Made by a program: the position numbers and the translations under genes. A model generated the notes under the pieces. It made no database searches. It was given only the letters and a program-made list of their open reading frames with translations, and was not told the origin of the DNA. From contig JAESUZ010002383.1 of the NCBI GenBank assembly GCA_017311185.1, positions 434,001 through 498,000 on the forward strand: a stretch of 64,000 nucleotides of DNA, given 5' to 3'. This document shows positions 61,448-64,000 of the stretch, one piece after another (the first letter of the stretch is position 1; each line of letters begins with the position of its first letter). The DNA is from Proteles cristata cristata (taxonomy: Eukaryota > Chordata > Mammalia > Carnivora > Hyaenidae).

Positions 61448-64000
61448 ATGAACCCTACAAAAGATACAAAGCCTCTAACCCCACATATTTCAATAATAAC
61501 ACTGAATGTAAATGGGCTGAATGCTCCAATCAAAAGACATAGGGTAGCAGAATGGATTAAAACACAAAATCTATCTATATGCTGTCTACAAGAAACTCAT
61601 TTTAGATGGGAAGATACCTTCAGATTAAAAGTAAGGGGATGGAGAAATATATATCATGCTACAGGAAATCAAAAGAAAGCCGGAGTAGCGATATTTATAT
61701 CAGACAAACTGGACTTTAAATTAAAGACAATCACAAGAGATGAAGAAGGGCACTACATAATAATTACAGGGTCCATCCATCAGGAAGAACTAACAAACAT
61801 AAATGTCTACGCACCGAATATGGGAGCACCTAAATATCTAAAACAATTAATCACAAACAGAAACAAGCTTATAGATAAGAATGTGCTAATAGCAGAGGAC
61901 TTTAATACTCCGCTTACACCAATGGATAGGTCAACCAGACAGAAAATCACTAAAGAAATAATGGACTTGAAAGACACGTTGGACCAGATGGATCTGACGG
62001 ATATATTTAGAACTTTACATCCTGAGGCCAGGGAATTTACTTTCTTTTCAACTGCGCATGGCACATTCTCCAAGATAGGTCATATACTGGGACATAAAGC
62101 AGCCCTCAATAAATATAAAAGAATTGAGATCATACCATGCACACTGTCAGACCATTATGCTTTGAAACTTGAATCAATTACAGGAAGAAGTCTGGAAAAC
62201 CTTCAAAAACATAGAGGTTAAAGAATACCCTACAAAAATGAATGGGCCAATCAGGCAATTAGAGATGAAATTTAAAAATATATGGAAACAAATTAAAATG
62301 AAAACAACAATCCAAAATCTATGGGATGCGGCAAAGGCAGTCCTAAGAAGAAAGTACATTGCTCTCCAGGCCTATTTCAAGAGATTAGAAAAAGCGCAAG
62401 TCCAAAATCTGATAGCTCACCTAAAGGAACTAGAGGCAGAGCAACAAGAATGCCCTAAGCCCAGTAGAAGAAGAGAAATAGTAATAATTAGAGCAGAAAT
62501 AAACAACATAGAGATCAAAGAAACAATTGAACAGATCAATGAAACCAAGAGTTGGTTTTTTGAAAAAATAAACACAATTGACAAGCCTCTATCCAGACTT
62601 ATCAAAAAGAAAAGAGAGAGCACCCAAATAGACAAAATTGTGAATGGAAATGGACTTATTACAACCAACCCCTTAGATACAAGCAATTATCAGGGAATAC
62701 TATGAAAAATTATATGCCAACAAATTCGACTACTTAGAAGAAATGGACAAATTCCTAAACACACACTCATTACCAAAATTCACACAGGAAGAAATAGAAA
62801 ACCTGAACATTCCCATAACAAGTGAAGAAATCGAATCAGTGATCAAAAATCTCCCAACAAATAAGAGCCCTGGACCTGATGGCTTCCCTGGGGAATTCTA
62901 CCAGACATTTAAAACAGAATTAATCCCTATTCTTCTCAAGCTATTCCAAAAAATAGAAATCGAAGAAAAACTCCCGGATTCATTTTATGAAGCCAGCACC
63001 ACTCTGATTCCCAACCCAGACAGAGATCCAGCAAAAAAAGAGAACTACAGGCCAATATCCTTGATGAATACGGATGCAAAATCCTCAACAAGATCCTTGC
63101 AAATCGAATCCAGCAGCACATAAAATGAATCATCGACCAAGATCAAGTGGAATTCATTCCTGGGTTACAAGGCTGGTTCAACATTCGCAAATCAATCAAT
63201 GTGATCCATCACATCAATAAAAGAAAATATAAAAACCATATGATCCTGTCAATAGATGCAGAAAAAGCATTTGACAAAATACAGCATCCCTTCTTAATAA
63301 AGACTCTAGAGAAAGTCGGGATAGAATTAACCTACTTAAACGTCATCAAAGCCATCTATGAGAAGCCTTTAGCTAACATCATCCTCAACAGGGAAAAACT
63401 GAGAGCATTCTCCCTGAGATCAGGAACACGACAGGGATGCCTACTCTCACCACTGTTGTTTAAGATAGTGCTGGAAGTCCTAGCATCAGCCATCAGACAA
63501 CAAAAGGAAATCAAAGGCTTTAGAATTGGCCAAGAGGAATTCAAACTTTCACTCTTCGCAGATGACATGATACTCTACATAGAAAACCCGACAGACTCCA
63601 CCAGAAGCCTACTAGAACTGATCCAAGAATTCAGCCAAGTTGCAGGGTTAAAAATCAATGTACAGAAATCGGTTGCATTTTTATACACCAACAATGAAGC
63701 AACAGAAAGAGAAATCAAGAAGCTGATCTCATTCACCATTGCACAAAAAACCATAAAATACCTCGGAATAAACCTAACCAAGGATACAAGAGATCTGTAT
63801 GATGAAAACTATAGAAGACTTATGAAGGAAATTGAAGAAGACACAAAGAAATGGAAAAAACATTCCATGTTCTTGGATACGAAGAATAAATAGAGTTAAG
63901 ATGTCATTACTACCTATAGCACTCTACACATTCAATGCAATTCCAATCAAAATTGCACCAGCATACTTCTCATAACTAGAACAAACCATCTAAAAATGTG
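61448..64000 (+). pseudogene. LINE-1 ORF2 (endonuclease + reverse transcriptase), broken
   Basis: The endonuclease domain is open from 61448 to 62221. It keeps TLNVNGLN, the catalytic Glu in LQETHF, VYAPN, DFNTPL (preceded by Ala-Glu) and the terminal SDH. The frame then shifts near 62170-62220, again near 62690-62740, near 63090-63150, and near 63880. RT fingers ([14 protein letters not shown]), motif A ([13 protein letters not shown]) and motif C (FADDMIL, about 63558-63578) are all recognisable. At least four frame breaks make it non-functional. Confidence 0.88.

Larger units (their letters stand above)
41155..64000 (-). other. KCNIP4: KCNIP4 gene, 3' part (continues past the window)
   Basis: Kv channel-interacting protein 4 (KChIP4/CALP), a recoverin-family EF-hand protein that binds the N-terminus of Kv4 channels and tunes their gating and surface expression. 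The last four coding exons are on the - strand: 47802-47695, 45115-45011, 44426-44364 and 42657-42610. All junctions are AG/GT and phase 0, and together they give 107 residues ending MRSMQLFENVI. The residues [20 protein letters not shown] and [20 protein letters not shown], and the ESCQKDENIMRSM tail, fit KChIP4 rather than KChIP1-3. The next exon upstream (end of EF-hand 2) was looked for in 47.8-64 kb and not found, so it should lie beyond the window, which suits this gene's very long introns. Confidence 0.95.
58606..64000 (+). mobile_element. LINE-1 with intact 5' end, truncated by window edge
   Basis: Starts with the L1-type head gggggcaaaatg (58609-58620), has a 1.9-kb 5' UTR that is CpG-rich at 58.8-59.5 kb and pyrimidine-rich at 59.6-59.7 kb, then ORF1 and most of ORF2. 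It is antisense to KCNIP4 and lies in one of its introns. Both ORFs are broken (see separate entries), so this copy is not autonomous. The 3' end and the second target duplication lie outside the window. Confidence 0.92.

Overview
This window is nuclear DNA from a mammal, most likely a cat-family carnivore (Felidae). The main evidence is more than twenty copies of a tRNA-derived CAN-SINE whose head, B-box region and CT-rich tail look like the felid rather than the canid version. Carnivore-type LINE-1 elements and older mammalian repeats (MIR, L2, MER5) are also present. There is no sign of bacterial or organellar organisation, so the many short open frames are mostly chance or lie inside repeats.

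There are two protein-coding genes, arranged tail to tail. PACRGL (Parkin co-regulated gene-like) is on the + strand. A CpG-island promoter at about 17.2-17.7 kb is followed by eight coding exons from 21,957 to 39,267. These splice in frame to a 248-residue protein, so the whole coding region is inside the window. KCNIP4 (Kv channel-interacting protein 4) is on the - strand. Its 3' UTR and last four coding exons (107 C-terminal residues with EF-hands 3 and 4) lie between about 41.15 and 47.80 kb, and the gene continues beyond the right edge. From what I know of mammalian maps, this pair corresponds to human 4p15.3.

Layout: 1-17 kb is intergenic DNA with L2, MIR, MER5-like and SINE copies and a decayed retroviral pol fragment (10.87-11.5 kb). 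17.2-39.5 kb is PACRGL, with an internally deleted antisense LINE-1 (24.29-28.36 kb) in its second coding intron. 39.5-41.1 kb is the short spacer between the two genes. 41.15-64 kb is KCNIP4, mostly introns, with nested SINEs at 45.4-45.8 kb, a twin-primed LINE-1 at 57.4-58.2 kb, and a LINE-1 with an intact 5' end from 58.6 kb to the window edge.

I found no undescribed gene system. The observations most worth a second look are a 43-nt near-perfect palindrome in PACRGL intron 1, ciliary-type (RFX-like) half-sites and a full CRE in the PACRGL CpG island, a homogeneous young SINE group whose antisense tail looks like a splice acceptor, a SINE-in-SINE insertion dated by two sets of target duplications, and several rearranged LINE-1 copies.
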